Assembly: GCA_014871385.1 (NCBI GenBank)
Contig: CM026432.1
Location: forward strand, 2,382,150-2,446,149
Length of the DNA stretch: 64,000 nucleotides
Direction: 5' to 3'
From: Ceratodon purpureus
Lineage: Eukaryota > Streptophyta > Bryopsida > Pseudoditrichales > Ditrichaceae
Shown: piece after piece, positions 1 through 12,438 of the stretch
How the letters are laid out: each line of letters starts with the position of its first letter
How positions within the stretch are numbered: the stretch's first letter is position 1
Notes under the pieces: generated by a model
What the model was told of the DNA's origin: nothing
The model's database searches: none
Seen by the model: the letters and a program-made list of their open reading frames with translations, nothing else
Made by a program: the position numbers and the translations under genes

Positions 1-26
1 AATAGTCAAAAATTTAAAAATTTAGT

Positions 27-60
27 GCTCACCGCTCACCGCTCACTGCTCACCGCTCAC
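27..60. repeat. 7 bp tandem repeat (GCTCACC)n
   Basis: Four full units and one partial unit of GCTCACC, with one unit GCTCACT, stand at the very edge of the window. The array may continue to the left, outside the window. Confidence 0.85.
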
Positions 61-2871
61 AAGATAGCATTCCTGAGTATAAATACAATGATAGGGATTT
101 AAATTGAAATGTCTAAATACATGATACATAAGTACAAAAAAATTATAACTAGAAAAATCCAATCAAAACAACATTCTCGTAATGCTTGATTTAGCTTGAT
201 ATTTTAATTGTCAAATCAAATAAAAATTAAATAATATTTTTGGCATGATTTTAGAGATACTGATAGTAGTTAAACCTTCAAGTTAAATAAGAAATATTTT
301 TTTGAAGAATAAAGAAAGACGTGTTTAAAAATTATGACAAATATTTAATTACCTTTCAATAAAGAAGGTTAATTCTCTTCCATATTTCTCCAAAAAGCCA
401 TAATGACATTTTTAGTTAATGGTCTCAATTGGAATGATTTGCATTAACGGATTCTTAAGAAAATCCAAGTTTTTTTAAGATCATATTTCTAAAGTAAATA
501 GAGTTATCATTGAATTCCATCAATGTACCATAAGTTCTGACTTCATAATCTTTCTCTACAGCAAATTTTCCTCACACATTTTCTCTTCTAATATGAGTTT
601 TTTCCCCTTAAATAGTAATTGGAAATAGAGAAGTTTGGTGCCTTCTTCATATTATATGTGTACAAACTCGGTGGTCTTTGAATTTGAAAAAATAATTTTG
701 CTATTATTTGTGACTGCAAAATGAATATGCCTTGAGTTGAAAAACCACCAAGCTCTTACACATCCAATAATGATTATAATGGAAAAACCACCGAGCTCTT
801 TAGATATTCAAAATGGAATAACTTACTATAAAAATAAGTTTAAGATGAAAAAATTCATGGTAAATTTAGAAGATTTTAAAGCAGAAGTTTGAAGTGTAGA
901 AGTGAAGACACTCCATGGATTAGGTCAAAAGTGGTTTGATTGGCATGTGATGAAAAAAGAAGAGGAAAGAGAGCCTTAAAGGTAGATAATAATCATAGAA
1001 TTAGAGTTTGAAATGGGAAAGGCTACTCTCACTTTATATATATGGATACCTGGCGTAAGGAAAAATCTAATTATTTTTTCTTGCAAGATTTAATATTTCT
1101 TTTTGGAACCAATATTTTAACGTTTTAGTTCTTCTTTAACTTTTCCTTGCATAAATTGAATTTGTTACTTGTACCACATTTTTGTAGATGGCTTTTAGAT
1201 TTCATATACCTTTCAATTCATTACTTTTGCTCGTAGACATGTACAAATTTGTGAAAAATCAATCCTAGATATAAAGAATAAGGTAGATTCATCCATTGGC
1301 TCACTCATGAAATTCAACATATGTGCTTAACAAAAGTATAGTTAAATCCTATAAAACCAATTAATAATTTGCCATCATCAATATGCACAATTACTGGTTT
1401 TTTAAAGTCAACATTTGGCTCATAAACTTTAGAGCTATTTTACCGTTGTAGATAGGGTGACGGTTCGATCAAACAAGATCGTAGATAGAAGCCTATGTGC
1501 CAAAATCTTGATTGTAGCAAAGACTAACTAGATTTGGATGAGTTAGTATGATTCTACATCCAAATACGATAGCAAAGGTGGATTAGAAGACAATTTTATT
1601 TCACAATGCTTTATGCAATTTTTTCCTAAAAGTAGACATTTTGAAATGTCATCTTCCTCTCTAACACCATGATGGTTGTATAAGAATTCGATTTTGTTTC
1701 TTCTACAACCTTCAATATTAATTCTTAACTACCAAATTTATGAAATAAGTATATCCACTTTGAACATTTTGGTGTCCAAATTTTTGCTACCTTCCTTCTT
1801 AATTCGAGGAATCATAATTTATGCATGCAATTTGAAGTTGCATATGGTATTTCAAAGATAACCATCAATGCTTTATTTTGTTACTATATTCAAGACTTGA
1901 AGTTTTATGTTGTGTCTACAATCATCAAAAGACAACAAGTAGCAGTTGAAGAATGACATATTTCAAATGCGCACATGGTAAACATTTGGGTTTAGAAGAC
2001 AAGACTAAATTTTGTTCAAAGCTATAAGATATAATGTTCACATATTTTATTTAAAAAAAATATATAAAAGATATGATGGAATTAAAATCTAAGTTTTTTG
2101 CATATTTCATTCAATCAACGTATTGATGAATCACTTCATGCAAAGAGTTTGAACTCCTCCATGTCTAAATTTTAAAAAATATGATTTCTTGAAGCCATTT
2201 GGCTCTAAACTAAATCCAAATGGACTATGATAATGTATGTTAATTTTTTTGGTATCATTAATTATTGTAGCCAAGTTTCATTGAGATATGTTTTTTGTTT
2301 TTTACATCATAATTATCCTTAAAGTCATCTAGAGTTTTTAAAACATATTGTGAGTTCCATTTTATTGTAATATTGTTTTTTATTCTAAATAGCTAAAAGG
2401 CACAAAATGATTTTGTGGTCACACTAAATTTGGAATGTAAGAGCTAGGTGGTCTCTAAATTGAAGAAAAATTACTTTTGGCTTCATTACATCATTAAAAA
2501 TTAGTTTTTTTGGGTTAAGAAACCATCAATTTATTACGTATTGAAACTACCAAACTCTTCTATGTCTCTTACATCATTAAAGTGGACAAATCAAGATTAT
2601 ATTGAATTAAAACTCATTTTATCTATATCAAGATATACAATAGCTTTTCAAATAACTTTAATGACTGCAATATATTTATTCACACTTTGTACAACTTGGT
2701 TAATACATTTATTTCATCGATTGTATACATAAATTTGTTTTTGAAAAAATCTATTGTATTCTACATTGTTGTTACAACCTCAACTACTGAATATGCTCTC
2801 TTATAGATCCTAAAGGGATGGTGGGTTTGCTTTGTGATGATGACAAAAGTAAACAAACAATACTTTATAAT
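61..2871. other. AT-rich intergenic DNA, no gene seen
   Basis: I see no convincing exon here; open frames are short and have intergenic composition. Near 665-680, 733-752 and 2440-2460 there are diverged copies, in both orientations, of a motif close to GTAAGAGCTTGGTGGT, which hints at worn-down remnants of a small repeat family. No boundaries could be set. Confidence 0.5.
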
Positions 2872-2876
2872 GTAAG

Positions 2877-3740
2877 CCCCTAATGTCGAAATCGACCCAA
2901 TCAGGGTCGATTTTGGTCCGGTCAGGCTCACAATTACTACATTTAGATCATATGAAGTTGCGACTTTTGGCAGACTCTAGAGTTTTTCTATACCTTTCCA
3001 AAAAGTCATCTCATGCTTCAAAATTCCTCATACTTTAGAAGATATTCCCAGTCAAAGTTAGAAAACACTATTTGTTCAAATCTGCCCAAAACTGCCCAAA
3101 CTGCGGTCTATGCTCATTTATTCTCAAAAACTGCCCAAAATCAATTAAAATGCAAAAATGCACCAAAAATTGAGATTTTACTTTTTTCAAGTTTTTTAAA
3201 AATTTTAATTTTTTTTTAAATTTTTTTTAAAAAAAAGTAAATAAGGTTTTGAGGCATTATCTCACCGTTTGGATTTTCAATCCAACTATTCTTCACATGC
3301 CTTTTTTATTGTCAAAGATTGGCCTTTGTAGTTGAATTTCAGCGTACATCCATGTGAATAATCAAGCATTTCTTTAGATTTTATAGGTCGTATGAAGGTA
3401 AAAATTGCAAAGGCATGTTCCTAACTCATCTAAAAACAAGAATTCGAAGAGCCTCATATTAAATTTTCTATCAAAAATGGATTTTTTTTGCCCTCAAAAA
3501 ACTAGTTACCCTTTTTCCAACAAGGGAAAAAAACTTTTTTTCCATCTTTAAACATTACGATCTCACATTTGGTAAGAAATTTGAATTTAAGATTTGACAT
3601 ACACATGCACATACAAGTTAGGTAAAAGATCTTATGGTTGCATACTCAAAAATACATAAAAAATTAAAAATTTGCACCTTGCATTTAAAGAAGGCAGTTT
3701 TGAGGGTTTTTGCAATTTTGAGGGCATTTGACATTAGGGG
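2877..3740. mobile_element. piggyBac-type miniature element, copy 1
   Basis: The left end starts CCCCTAATGTCGAAAT and the right end is the inverse (TTGACATTAGGGG), followed directly by TTAA at 3741-3744. The left flank reads TAAG, so the TTAA duplication has decayed on that side. A subterminal hairpin, AATCGACCC-loop-GGGTCGATT, lies at about 2890-2912. Internal stretches (a TTACGATCTC-like motif near 3555 and a block at 3265-3350) recur at 58.5-58.9 kb, so these are members of one family. There is no coding capacity. It would need a transposase in trans, such as that of the 22.25-32.27 kb element. Confidence 0.75.
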
Positions 3741-3744
3741 TTAA

Positions 3745-4327
3745 ATACCCATAGCCCAGTTTTAAAAAAAAGAAAAGAAAAAGAAACCTGCTTATGTCAC
3801 CAGACTGCAAGGTCTTTGAATGCAAAAGGTAGCAAGCTAACAATTGATTGGGATCAGACCAGTAAATAACTAAGGCAGCCTGATTACAAAGAGCTCTTGA
3901 ACAAGGAAGAGAATTCTGATCACAGCAACAGACTTTCAGCATAATAAGTACAGCAAGTTTATTATATAGCAAGTTTGTTGTCGAGCAAGCAGTCTTGTTA
4001 CTAACCGAAATTAGACGTCACCATACAGAAACTGAACAGACCAGTAATCCGTGCAAAGTGCGTGAGCGAAAACAGTCTGAAGAAACACATGCTACCGCAT
4101 CAATCAATCAGATTGTGGAGATGCTCTTCTCGATGCTTTCTGCCGGATACGATCGAACAGCTGATCCGGTGCTTTTGCACTCAGTTTTTGAATTTTGCAA
4201 TGGATTAGAGTTAGGTTGGTATTTAATGAGATTTGATGGAAGAATGTGCGAGATGTTGGAATTCATTGCATGGTGTAACGTTTGTACTGGTGAGATGTGT
4301 TGGTGGATCTTCCGGGAGAAGAGCGTT
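3745..4327. other. intergenic, no gene seen
   Basis: A frame open on the plus strand runs through 3995-4390, but only its last part (from about 4330) resembles a known protein, the EMC4 pseudogene that follows. The rest may be the decayed first exon of that pseudogene or chance. I recognise nothing else. Confidence 0.4.
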
Positions 4328-5377
4328 TGTAGGAAATGGTTGCAGGAGGATGGTGCTGATTGGAAGCAGCAGGTATGTGTTTCTCGTTGAGGTTTTTGAT
4401 TTGTTTGATTTTATGGTGGAGCCATAATTGGAGTTTTACCTGTGAAAACTGTTTCGAATTTATGTCCAGCTGCTTACTAAGAAATGTTTAAAGTAACTTA
4501 GGGTTAGGGTGGGATTTCATGTGTGAATACAGATTTGGGACCTATTTCATGTTGTGGTTTATGTCGGTATTTCATGTTGTTTGCAGTTTGTTTGGTGGAG
4601 CTAAGGGTTCAAGTTTCTTGATATGCAGAAAGCTGGGAGGCAGCACAAGCGCTTGCAAAAGATTAAATGATCTGGATGGCTGGGAGCACCGTTCATCTGT
4701 TCAGCATTGGCATCACATTCTCTGCGTTGTGGCAATCTGTTATTGCTCTCCAGAGCATTGGCAAAGGTTGCACCTCGACTTTGCACTTCGTTTTAGAATT
4801 GCAATTCATATTTTTCTGTGTTCTTGTCCCTTCCTTAGGCAAGTGGATGTTTTTGTGTTTTCGTAAGCATGTATTTAACTCTGAAACATATACGCTAGAT
4901 TTTGAGTTTAGTGTACCATTTCAGGAGGTATAGACTTTCAACTACCGAATCTAGAAGTATTAACAGTGATACTGATTTGTGACTTAGCAATATATGAGGC
5001 TTTTCAGGATGCTAATACCAGGACTTCCTTGTCAACGGTTGCATTTGTTGCTATTGGTCATGTGACTAGGTCTACGGAAGGTGAGGTGTTCGTTACTTGA
5101 TCTGATCACAACATTTAAGTGTTCCATCTGAATTCTCAAGCATTGTTGATATCTTCTGAAGGTAGATAGGTAATTCATGAGGAACCAATTGTGAAGTTTC
5201 TCTTTGAAGTTGAACTTCTGTCCACTCTCTTATTTGGTGTGTCAGTTGAACTCACTTGCTCTGCTACCAACTCATGCGTCTGAATGGTTATCAAATCTAG
5301 CACTCCCTCAGGTACTTTGTCAATGTCAACCATTTCCCCCTACTGTTAAACCCCCAATTATGCAGGAAGATTTCTCT
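4328..5377 (+). pseudogene. EMC4: EMC4 pseudogene (ER membrane protein complex subunit 4)
   Basis: EMC4 is a membrane subunit of the EMC, which inserts transmembrane proteins at the ER. Four blocks match it in order. 4328-4372 ends in DGADWKQQ before a GTATG donor. 4629-4766 encodes WMAGSTVHLFSIGITFSALW, the family's signature, then SVIALQSIGK. 4988-5080 encodes YEAFQDANTRTSL and is weakly similar to the second membrane segment. 5246 onward encodes LNSLALLPTHASEWLSNL, the conserved tail. Introns with GT-AG edges are kept, so this was a duplicated gene and not an mRNA copy. It is broken: a base is missing relative to the expected KAWEAAQ near 4633, a TAA stands just before MIWMAG, several codons of the NLMMMGF motif are lost, and the third and fourth blocks are not in phase. 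The N-terminal exon is not recognisable. An intact EMC4 must lie elsewhere in the genome. Confidence 0.75.
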
Positions 5378-5757
5378 TAGTAATCCATTCGAAATGACGC
5401 GTTTGCATTTTTGTGCAGACTAATCTTTTGTTACTGGTGCAAATCAATCGTTTACTGTAATCTCGCAGTAGCAAACGATTCCCGTGAAGCCTCCAGAATA
5501 ACATGATGTATCTAGCGGGCCTTCCAAAGTAGTATTCGTTAATCAAGTCGACTCTGTGATCGATTAGGCCCGCTATTGTGCCTTCTTCTGTCGACTGCTC
5601 AATTGGCAGTTGTCTCCTAAATTGGCTGATACGCATGTCAATACCTGGAGTTTTCATCAAGAGTAACGTGCTTGGCACTTCGACTTGCTAAGACAAATTA
5701 TTTTGCTTAGTATTGAAAATTATCTATTTGATATCCAGTGCGATGTTTGCCATGAAG
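5378..5757. other. intergenic, no gene seen
   Basis: This stretch separates the EMC4 remnant from the outer edge of the large inverted repeat. A 106-codon minus-strand open frame covers most of it (5358-5678), but it resembles nothing I know and I do not call it a gene. Confidence 0.45.
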
Positions 5758-6427
5758 TGTTCTCGGGTCCCTGAATTCTAAGCTACTTGTAAGGACATTT
5801 CCCCTCTGAGACGTGATCTTGTATGTTCCTTACAAGCCATATTTCATAGTATATCACCTGATTTCAATGTGCAGCTTCCTCCGTCGTTATCGTCACATCA
5901 TCATGTAGAATGAAAGATGCACTGAATTTGAGAACCACACATTTCTAATAGTAAACACGTGAAAGAACTCATTATAAACCAAATGCAAAATTGAGAAAGA
6001 TAAGACAAAAAAATGTGTTGTACAACTGTTTCCATCAAATTATATTTCACCAGAGCACCGACGTAGGGAGTGATGAGTCGATTATTCACCCTGATTCACA
6101 AGCCAGCTCCCAATTTCAAAATCTCTAGAACTGCGTCTAATTCATCTCACAGAGCTGCATAAGGGTCACAGACTAGAGATCATGAAGGAGAATCAAGCTG
6201 GAAATTTGGCACTTGGTTGCAACTAATCGAAATGCCATTGCTGGCAATCCACTTCTGGGTGAAGTGGGCTGCATCACTTTGCAATGACATCAACTAATAA
6301 GGCAATTGCCACTAAAATTATATCCTAGAATACCACATATCGATGTCGCTGTAGAACTTGAGACGCCGCCGCCTAGCTCCACAGTCGCCACCCTCGCAAC
6401 CGCTCCGATGTAATACCGCAAATATCA

Positions 6428-7252
6428 TCAATAGCTCGCAGGCGGAGGAGGTGAGGATTTGTACACAGGGGGAGGAGGTGAAGACTTGTAGACCACCGGA
6501 GGCGGTGACGCCTTGGGAGGAGGTGGTGACGCCTTGGGAGGAGGAGGTGAGGCCTTCGGGGGAGGGGGTGAAGCCTTCGGAGGTGGTGGTGACGCCTTAG
6601 GAGGAGGGGGTGAAGCCTTCGGAGGTGGTGGTGACGCCTTGGGAGGAGGGGGGGAAGCCTTCGGAGGTGGTGGTGACGCCTTAGGGGGAGGGGGTGACGC
6701 CTTAGGAGGAGGTGGTGAAGCCTTAGGAGGAGGGGGTGAAGCCTTCGGGGGAGGGGGTGAAGCCTTCGGGGGAGGGGGTGAAGCCTTGGGAGGTGGTGGT
6801 GACGCCTTAGGAGGGGGAGGTGACGCCTTCGGAGGAGGAGGTGAAGACTTGGGAGGTGGAGGTGACTTCTGCTCGTAAGAAGGAGGAGACTTCTGCCCGT
6901 ATGTTGGAGGAGACTTCTGCCCGTAAGATGGTGGAGACTTCTGCTCGTACGATGGTGGAGACTTGTGCTCGTACGATGGAGGTGACTTCTGCTCGTAAGA
7001 TGGTGGAGACTTGTGCTCGTATGACGGAGGAGACTTCTTGTCGTAAGATGGAGAAGACTTATCATCACCACTTCCCCAAGGAGAGGCATTGTCCTGAGGA
7101 GATGAAGGTTTGGACCCGCTGCGATCTTGTCCTCCCCATCCAAAGCCCCGCGCCGTCGCCGTAGCTGGGGTGAACGCCACTGCAGCAAGCAACAATACTA
7201 GCACCGAACACAGTGCCATGGAGTCGAAGACTCCTTTCACCTTGCAGCCCAT
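6428..7252 (-). CDS. extensin-like hydroxyproline-rich cell-wall protein, copy A (274 aa)
   Basis: A predicted secreted structural wall glycoprotein. The start ATG at 7252 is followed by a hydrophobic signal peptide (residues about 12-34, SMALCSVLVLLLAAVAFTP). A short Gly/Ser/Asp linker follows, then seven or so SPPSYEQK/SPPSYGQK units, about fifteen KASPPPP units, and a tail of VYKSSPPPP and PPPASY. SPPPP blocks are classic sites of proline hydroxylation and arabinosylation, and the spaced tyrosines could be oxidatively cross-linked. Copy B at 13906-14712 is 268 aa and differs mainly in repeat number. It is a single exon with no intron needed. A second ATG at residue 12 would also leave a good signal peptide. 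The family assignment is firm; the exact role (for example rhizoid or tip wall) is unknown. Confidence 0.88.
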   Translation of the reverse strand: MGCKVKGVFDSMALCSVLVLLLAAVAFTPATATARGFGWGGQDRSGSKPSSPQDNASPWGSGDDKSSPSYDKKSPPSYEHKSPPSYEQKSPPSYEHKSPPSYEQKSPPSYGQKSPPTYGQKSPPSYEQKSPPPPKSSPPPPKASPPPPKASPPPPKASPPPPKASPPPPKASPPPPKASPPPPKASPPPPKASPPPPKASPPPPKASPPPPKASPPPPKASPPPPKASPPPPKASPPPPKASPPPPKASPPPVVYKSSPPPPVYKSSPPPPASY

Positions 7253-7408
7253 GGCTGCTTTCTGTCTGCGAATTAACGATGGCAGAGATTGAACGCACTA
7301 ACACTCGAGCTAAAACTCTTTGAACTGTGAGAACCTTTGAGCAGTGACCCGTGGACTCTTGGACTCCAGAGTACGGAATGAGAGTGAAGATGATCCAGTT
7401 CAGAAACG

Positions 7409-7415
7409 CTTTATA
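7409..7415 (-). promoter_or_regulatory. TATA box of extensin-like copy A
   Basis: On the minus strand TATAAAG lies about 157 bp upstream of the ATG. It is conserved in the same place in the other arm (13743-13749), so both copies kept the same core promoter. Confidence 0.6.
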
Positions 7416-8656
7416 CTACCTGGTTGGAATCTAGATACCTGGGTCGCAACCTGCTGCGAAGTTCACCATCGAGACGCTATGGTTGCCACCCCGTTGAAAA
7501 TAGGAAATACTTCTAAAAGAGGTCGGATGCGCCAAATGAAGAGGAAATTTAAATGTAATCGGAAACGCTCGTGAACGACAAAGCAGATTGCGAGGGATTC
7601 AGACCTTGCTAGATCTCATGTCCCTGTCAAGCAATTTTACGAGTGTTGTAACTTGTGTGTGATCAATACATTGTCATCTATGTCCCGTCATGTCGATTTC
7701 GATGCTCACGTGAATCTTCGTGCGCGCTTTTAGTGCAGCGGTATCGTATCGGTTCTCCACTGTTACGTTGTTGCATCTTTTCTTGCAGCTGCGTTGATTT
7801 CAAAGGGGCTCTTGGCTCTCGTTACAAGTGGCTCAGAAATTCAGAATGTCCCAGGTGCTTCTGGGTCAGGCAATAGGCTGTCAGACTGTTGGCAGAACAA
7901 TCCGCCTTATCCGATGCGCCAGGGCCGTTTGTCGTTATGGACCCTGCATATTTAGCATTGTCAACGTTTGGCATTCCGGTGATCCACCAAGCTCTAGCCC
8001 GAAGGAAATCATCGCAGCGCACATAAGAATAGCACAATCCGCTTTGCTATGGGGATTTGTAATTTTGTTCTCGATATTTAGGACTATTGTTAACACTGCC
8101 TAGCTGTAAACTCCTCAGGAGGTCTTTCTCTAGGATTGCGGGAGTCTGCCCTTTAGCACTAATCGGTCAAATTAGGACACGAGTCAACTTGCTTCACGGG
8201 CATTGTTGAGGCACACTTACTACTAATGTCATCGACGAATCGGACGCATATCGTGCTATCCAGGCCCCCAGGATTTTCTTTCTTCAAGCGCACTCTCGGT
8301 GCCCACAGAAATCTCAGCAGCAGGAGCCTGGATCATCGTGGTGAAAAGGAAATGACAGGACGGTGAGTCAGTTGATGAGCCTGAGAATTACAGCTGAGCA
8401 GTACTGTTCAGCCATCGACAGAGACCATAACGCCGGGGGGCTTTTGGAGTGGAGTGAGCGACGCTTCCAGCGGGCCACCGGCTATCATGACGGCATGAGG
8501 AGGGCGGGTGGGCGGGGGCGAAAGACAGCGTTCAGGTGGAGCTTGGAAGCTGGAGGTGCTTCCTGAGTGCAATCGGAGGCTGCACTCATTGATCAACTGG
8601 GGAGAAAAGACTCAACTATGGTCCCTCAAACACAGAATTTCTCAACTATGGTCCCT

Positions 8657-11029
8657 GACTGAAGGGAATTTCTCTGATGTTGTTTCCACAGGCGTAAAGG
8701 CATTGGAGATTTTTATGTTCATCTGGCCCTCTTCAGAATGTGGTTTGAATGTCAATTTTATTGGAAATGTTGAGTTCTAGTTAAATAAATTCAAAACATC
8801 ATATTCTTTAAATTAGTCAATCTTGATGATATTGGCCGTTTAAATAGAGTGATATATCTTCATTTTCTGTCTTTATTTGAATAGTGTGACGGCCAATTCA
8901 AACTAGATAGGCCAATTTAATGTTTATGGCAATGTTTCTTCTAAATTTATTGTAATTTTAGTGAGTTTAGAGAAATATTAATCCATAAATTTGATTCCAT
9001 AAAGCTAGTTTTTGGTTTGATTATTGAACTTTAGAAGTATCCACTTGATTTGCCAAACTTGATGGTTTCTACATCCTGGATTGGTAGCATAAGAGCCATT
9101 GCATTCCACCAAGGCCATTATTAAATACCCTTTTCTTTTTGAATTCATTAATGTGGTCTTTAATAAAACTTTCATGTTTGTGTTTTGGCTCTATTATTGT
9201 TTGATTAAACCAAATAAGTTCTTCAATTTCTTGAAGTCTTTTGTATGTTTTTGCAGTTGAAAACTTTGAATTTCATGGAAACTATTGTACATACATTGCA
9301 GTAGTTGAAATGACTTATATACTAAACATCCACTAGTAAATCATGTAAGAGCCTTTGTGGAGTTCTTTATTCAAATTGCTTGATTGTTGAACTATAGATG
9401 TTGTAGAGTATTTTACATCCAACACTTCGGAATTTCATAGCCAAAGAAGGAGGCTCTAGATTAATCTAGACATACATCAAAATTTTGTATGATTGCAAAT
9501 ATTTTATAATAGATTACATTCCTCCAACTATAACAAAAAAAATATAATTTGGAAAGCACAATTGAATGATTACAAATGTCGTAAAACTAAACAATAGAAT
9601 TGTGATTTTATCTATTTGAATGCTAATGATGCGGATAATTTACTCTTGACCAATCATAAGAGAAAATAAAATTTAGTCATAAGGATAATATTATTTATGA
9701 AGGTATACATAATTTTTCAAATTCAAAGAACCCATTTTTAAAGTTCTTAATAAAATATCAAAAGTCAGAAATACCAATTTTTAAAGTTGTACATAAAATA
9801 CTTCACTTAGTTATACCTCCCATCACCAGTGAGTGAACTTTACATATACTACTATGAATTCATTCAAGTTATAAACCTAAAATAAAAAAGACTATTTTCC
9901 AAAAGCCTCTATATCAAAGAAAAATAATGTAATTTCAATTGCAACCTTTACATTCATTGGCGTTTAAAGACTAAAAGTTATATTACAATGTTGATTAGGA
10001 TAATAATGATTAATCAAAGTTTTTATTGAAAACAAAAAATTAGTTTGAGGTATTTATTTATTTTTATTTAAAATTTATTTTTTTATTTAAAATTTAAGTT
10101 TTTTTATTTAAAATTTAGGTAAAATAATTATCAGTCTTCTAATTAAAAACTAATGATTATGGTGGATATTAACAGACAAAAAAATTTAAATATTATCTTA
10201 AAATTCAACACATAAGCAAAAATAAATTTCATCATATACTATAGGATCTTTATTTTTTCTAGAAGGCAATTGAATGAACAAACTGTATGTATTCCCTCAT
10301 ATATTAAATGATTCCCTGTATTTACAAATATTTTCAAAATAAACACATTCAAAATTTGCATTGCAAGAACCCCCATGAAATCCCAATTATTCATCAAAGC
10401 AACCAAAGGGATTTTGAGGATTAAATTATTATAATCTTATCAAAAAACATATAAATTTATTCGAATTAAACATCATATTCCATGTCAAATGAGTCCAATA
10501 TTATAATATATTATTAATAATTTGAATAAGTTTGGTGACCACTTTTATTTAAATAGCTATTAACTAAAGTTTAATCACCTACCAATCACTGAATGCAATT
10601 CAATAACTTTCATGATTTTAAGGGTTAAAGGTTAATTATGACTATTCATCCAACTACTTCTTGTGCATTTTGAACTTAAAAACATCCAAACTGAGTTGAA
10701 AATTCACAATAAAATTAGTTAAACTAAATTGCATGTGCAGCCTATAAATAAGTTGCTTACTTCCAATCAACAAGTTAAAACATTAAGTTGGAGTGAAAAA
10801 TCTAAACTAAACCAAAGGCCTTCTTTGCCATCGTCACAAAATATAGCGTTATGCACGAACATACACTTAATTCACGTGGATCTCCTTCGGAGACTGAAGT
10901 TTCTCTCTCTAACGTTATGCACTAGAACGCGTGCGTAACCCCTGTTACTGCACCAGAGCACGAGGGGTGGTAGGGTGTAGCGCTCGAGGACGGCACGTTC
11001 CCAAACATAACGATGCATTACACTGTTAA
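8657..11029. other. AT-rich spacer of the large inverted repeat, no gene seen
   Basis: Together with the two mobile elements that follow, this forms the 3.84 kb loop between the arms. It is very AT-rich and has no credible exon. Three near-copies of TTTTTATTTAAAATTTA stand in a row at about 10052-10118. A short GC-rich patch at 10927-11005 contrasts with the surroundings, but I could not identify it. Confidence 0.6.
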
Positions 11030-12196
11030 CCCCTAAAGGCCCTTGAGACCTGATTTTGGTCGCAACACTACTAGGTAGGTTAATCTAAGCTTTCACATAA
11101 TTATTATTTTCTGAAATTTTAACTCTATGTAGCTCTTAATGGTAGTTTTCCAATGGCGCAAATTTCATAGCATTCGGAGTTATGATGCTAAAGTTATGAA
11201 TTTTAGAGGAATTTGCTCTAAATTCAGGCAATCAATAACCAATCAAAATCTCCCATTTTTTGCCCAAGTTGCCCGTCATTCAATAAGGAAGAAAGTGACA
11301 AGACAATTTTTCAAAGGTTGGGCACTCTCAAAATGATGGGACCAATAATTTTTCATCCATACACATTTATGACGATTTTCATTGGGTAGAAACTTTTCAT
11401 CGGACTAACCATTTCCATCTAAAAAGGTTGCTGATTTTTTCATCCAAACTACAATTATCATCCAAGGCTTACTTTTCATCCAAAATCCATTTTCATCCAC
11501 TTAAACTATTTCATCTAATCTTCATTTGTCAATCAAACTTAATAAATTTTATCCAATATCTATGACGTGGCAAGGGGTCCATCCACAAGATCCCTTTACC
11601 AAAACTGCCCTTTGCAATGAAAGCGAAATATACAATTTACACTTCCAAAAATTCTAGAAATTCTAGATCTACTCCGATTGCATTGAACTTTTTTGTGGAT
11701 TTTTCTCTCACTGACTCAAACATATCTATGGATCAAATTTCAATTGGACAATTTTAGACTACCCTGTAAGTAGTTTAAATTTTGGAGAATGTAAGGCAAT
11801 TTCAGCCCACCCCTTTCACAAAATCAAGGATTTGTTTGCCTTTCCAAGTCCGTATGAGGCTCAAACTTTGTTTGCTTATACCTAACTTCTATACATATAA
11901 GAATTGATGATCCTCCATGATTCAAATGTGTTTGCAAAGTGTAGTTATTGGAAGTCAAAGCTTAAGTATACTCTGGGGGGAGTGTCAGAAAAAACATTTA
12001 CACTGACTTCAAACGTTATAATCTCGCAATCTATACAATGAATCGTTCTTAAAATCAGAATACACCTTTTTGAATACCGTAGGTTCTAGGATTACATAGT
12101 CAATAATAAGTCTCAATTTAGACAACAGTTGATTCTTTTCTGAAAAGGTTTGTTAACGGCAGTTTCGGCTCCAAAAACACAAGGGGCCTTTAGGGG
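11030..12196. mobile_element. piggyBac-type miniature element, copy 2
   Basis: The left end CCCCTAAAGGCCC follows TTAA at 11026-11029. The right end is the inverse (GGGGCCTTTAGGGG) and is followed by TCAG, a decayed TTAA. An internal ACGTTATAATCTCGCA block near 12013 matches a block in the same subterminal place in copies 1, 3 and 4. At 11350-11540 there is an unusual cluster of eight or so TTTTCATCC-like motifs spaced about 20 bp apart. It has no coding capacity. Confidence 0.7.
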
Positions 12197-12284
12197 TCAG
12201 AGAGTGAGCTCAAAGTGCACGAAGTGCTCAACGAAGTGCTTAACCATGATATGATTAACTCTTAATATTGGTGACAATTAACTT

Positions 12285-12438
12285 TTTTTTTTTTTTTTTT
12301 TTGACACAAATAAAGGGTAAACCTTTACTGCAAGAAAGAAGAGATACAATACAAACCAGCCCCGCCCATTACGGCGAGACCGGTGGGCAGTTACACATGG
12401 TTAGTATGACTAAATCTAAGGCCAGCAAGCACCCAACA
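12285..12438 (-). mobile_element. short retroposon (SINE or 3' end of a LINE) with poly-A tail and 15 bp target duplication
   Basis: The direct repeat GGTGACAATTAACTT flanks the insert exactly, at 12270-12284 and 12439-12453. On the minus strand the insert is about 135 bp of GC-moderate sequence ending in a run of roughly 18 A (a T run on the plus strand, from 12285). That is the hallmark of target-primed reverse transcription. There is no reading frame. I could not find an RNA polymerase III box with confidence, so it may equally be a 5'-truncated LINE tail. Confidence 0.8.

Larger units (their letters stand above)
5758..8656. repeat. large inverted repeat, left arm
   Basis: This 2.9 kb arm is the reverse complement of 12500-15403. 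The outer edge is TGTTCTCGGGTCCC at 5758 and the inner edge is CTCAACTATGGTCCCT at 8656. The promoter and leader are nearly identical between arms. Differences are single bases, a changed number of proline repeats in the gene, and an insertion of about 30 bp on the right near 14970-15015. The arm holds one extensin-like gene with its promoter and 3' region, so the unit that was duplicated was a whole gene. Confidence 0.95.

Noticed and set aside
5358-5678. 106-codon minus-strand frame next to the EMC4 remnant
   Set aside because: No recognisable domain, no splice context, no repeat or neighbour support.
6373-7188. Long minus- and plus-strand open frames in other frames of the extensin genes (Arg/Leu/His-rich, Gly/Glu-rich)
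   Set aside because: They are reading-frame shadows of the proline repeat; codon periodicity and the signal peptide fix the true frame.
7655-8103. Open frames upstream of the extensin genes, conserved in both arms
   Set aside because: Conservation is explained by the recent duplication of the whole arm. The frames have no known domain and lie in the promoter.
10927-11005. GC-rich patch considered as a 5S rRNA or tRNA piece
   Set aside because: It does not match 5S internal control sequences or a cloverleaf.
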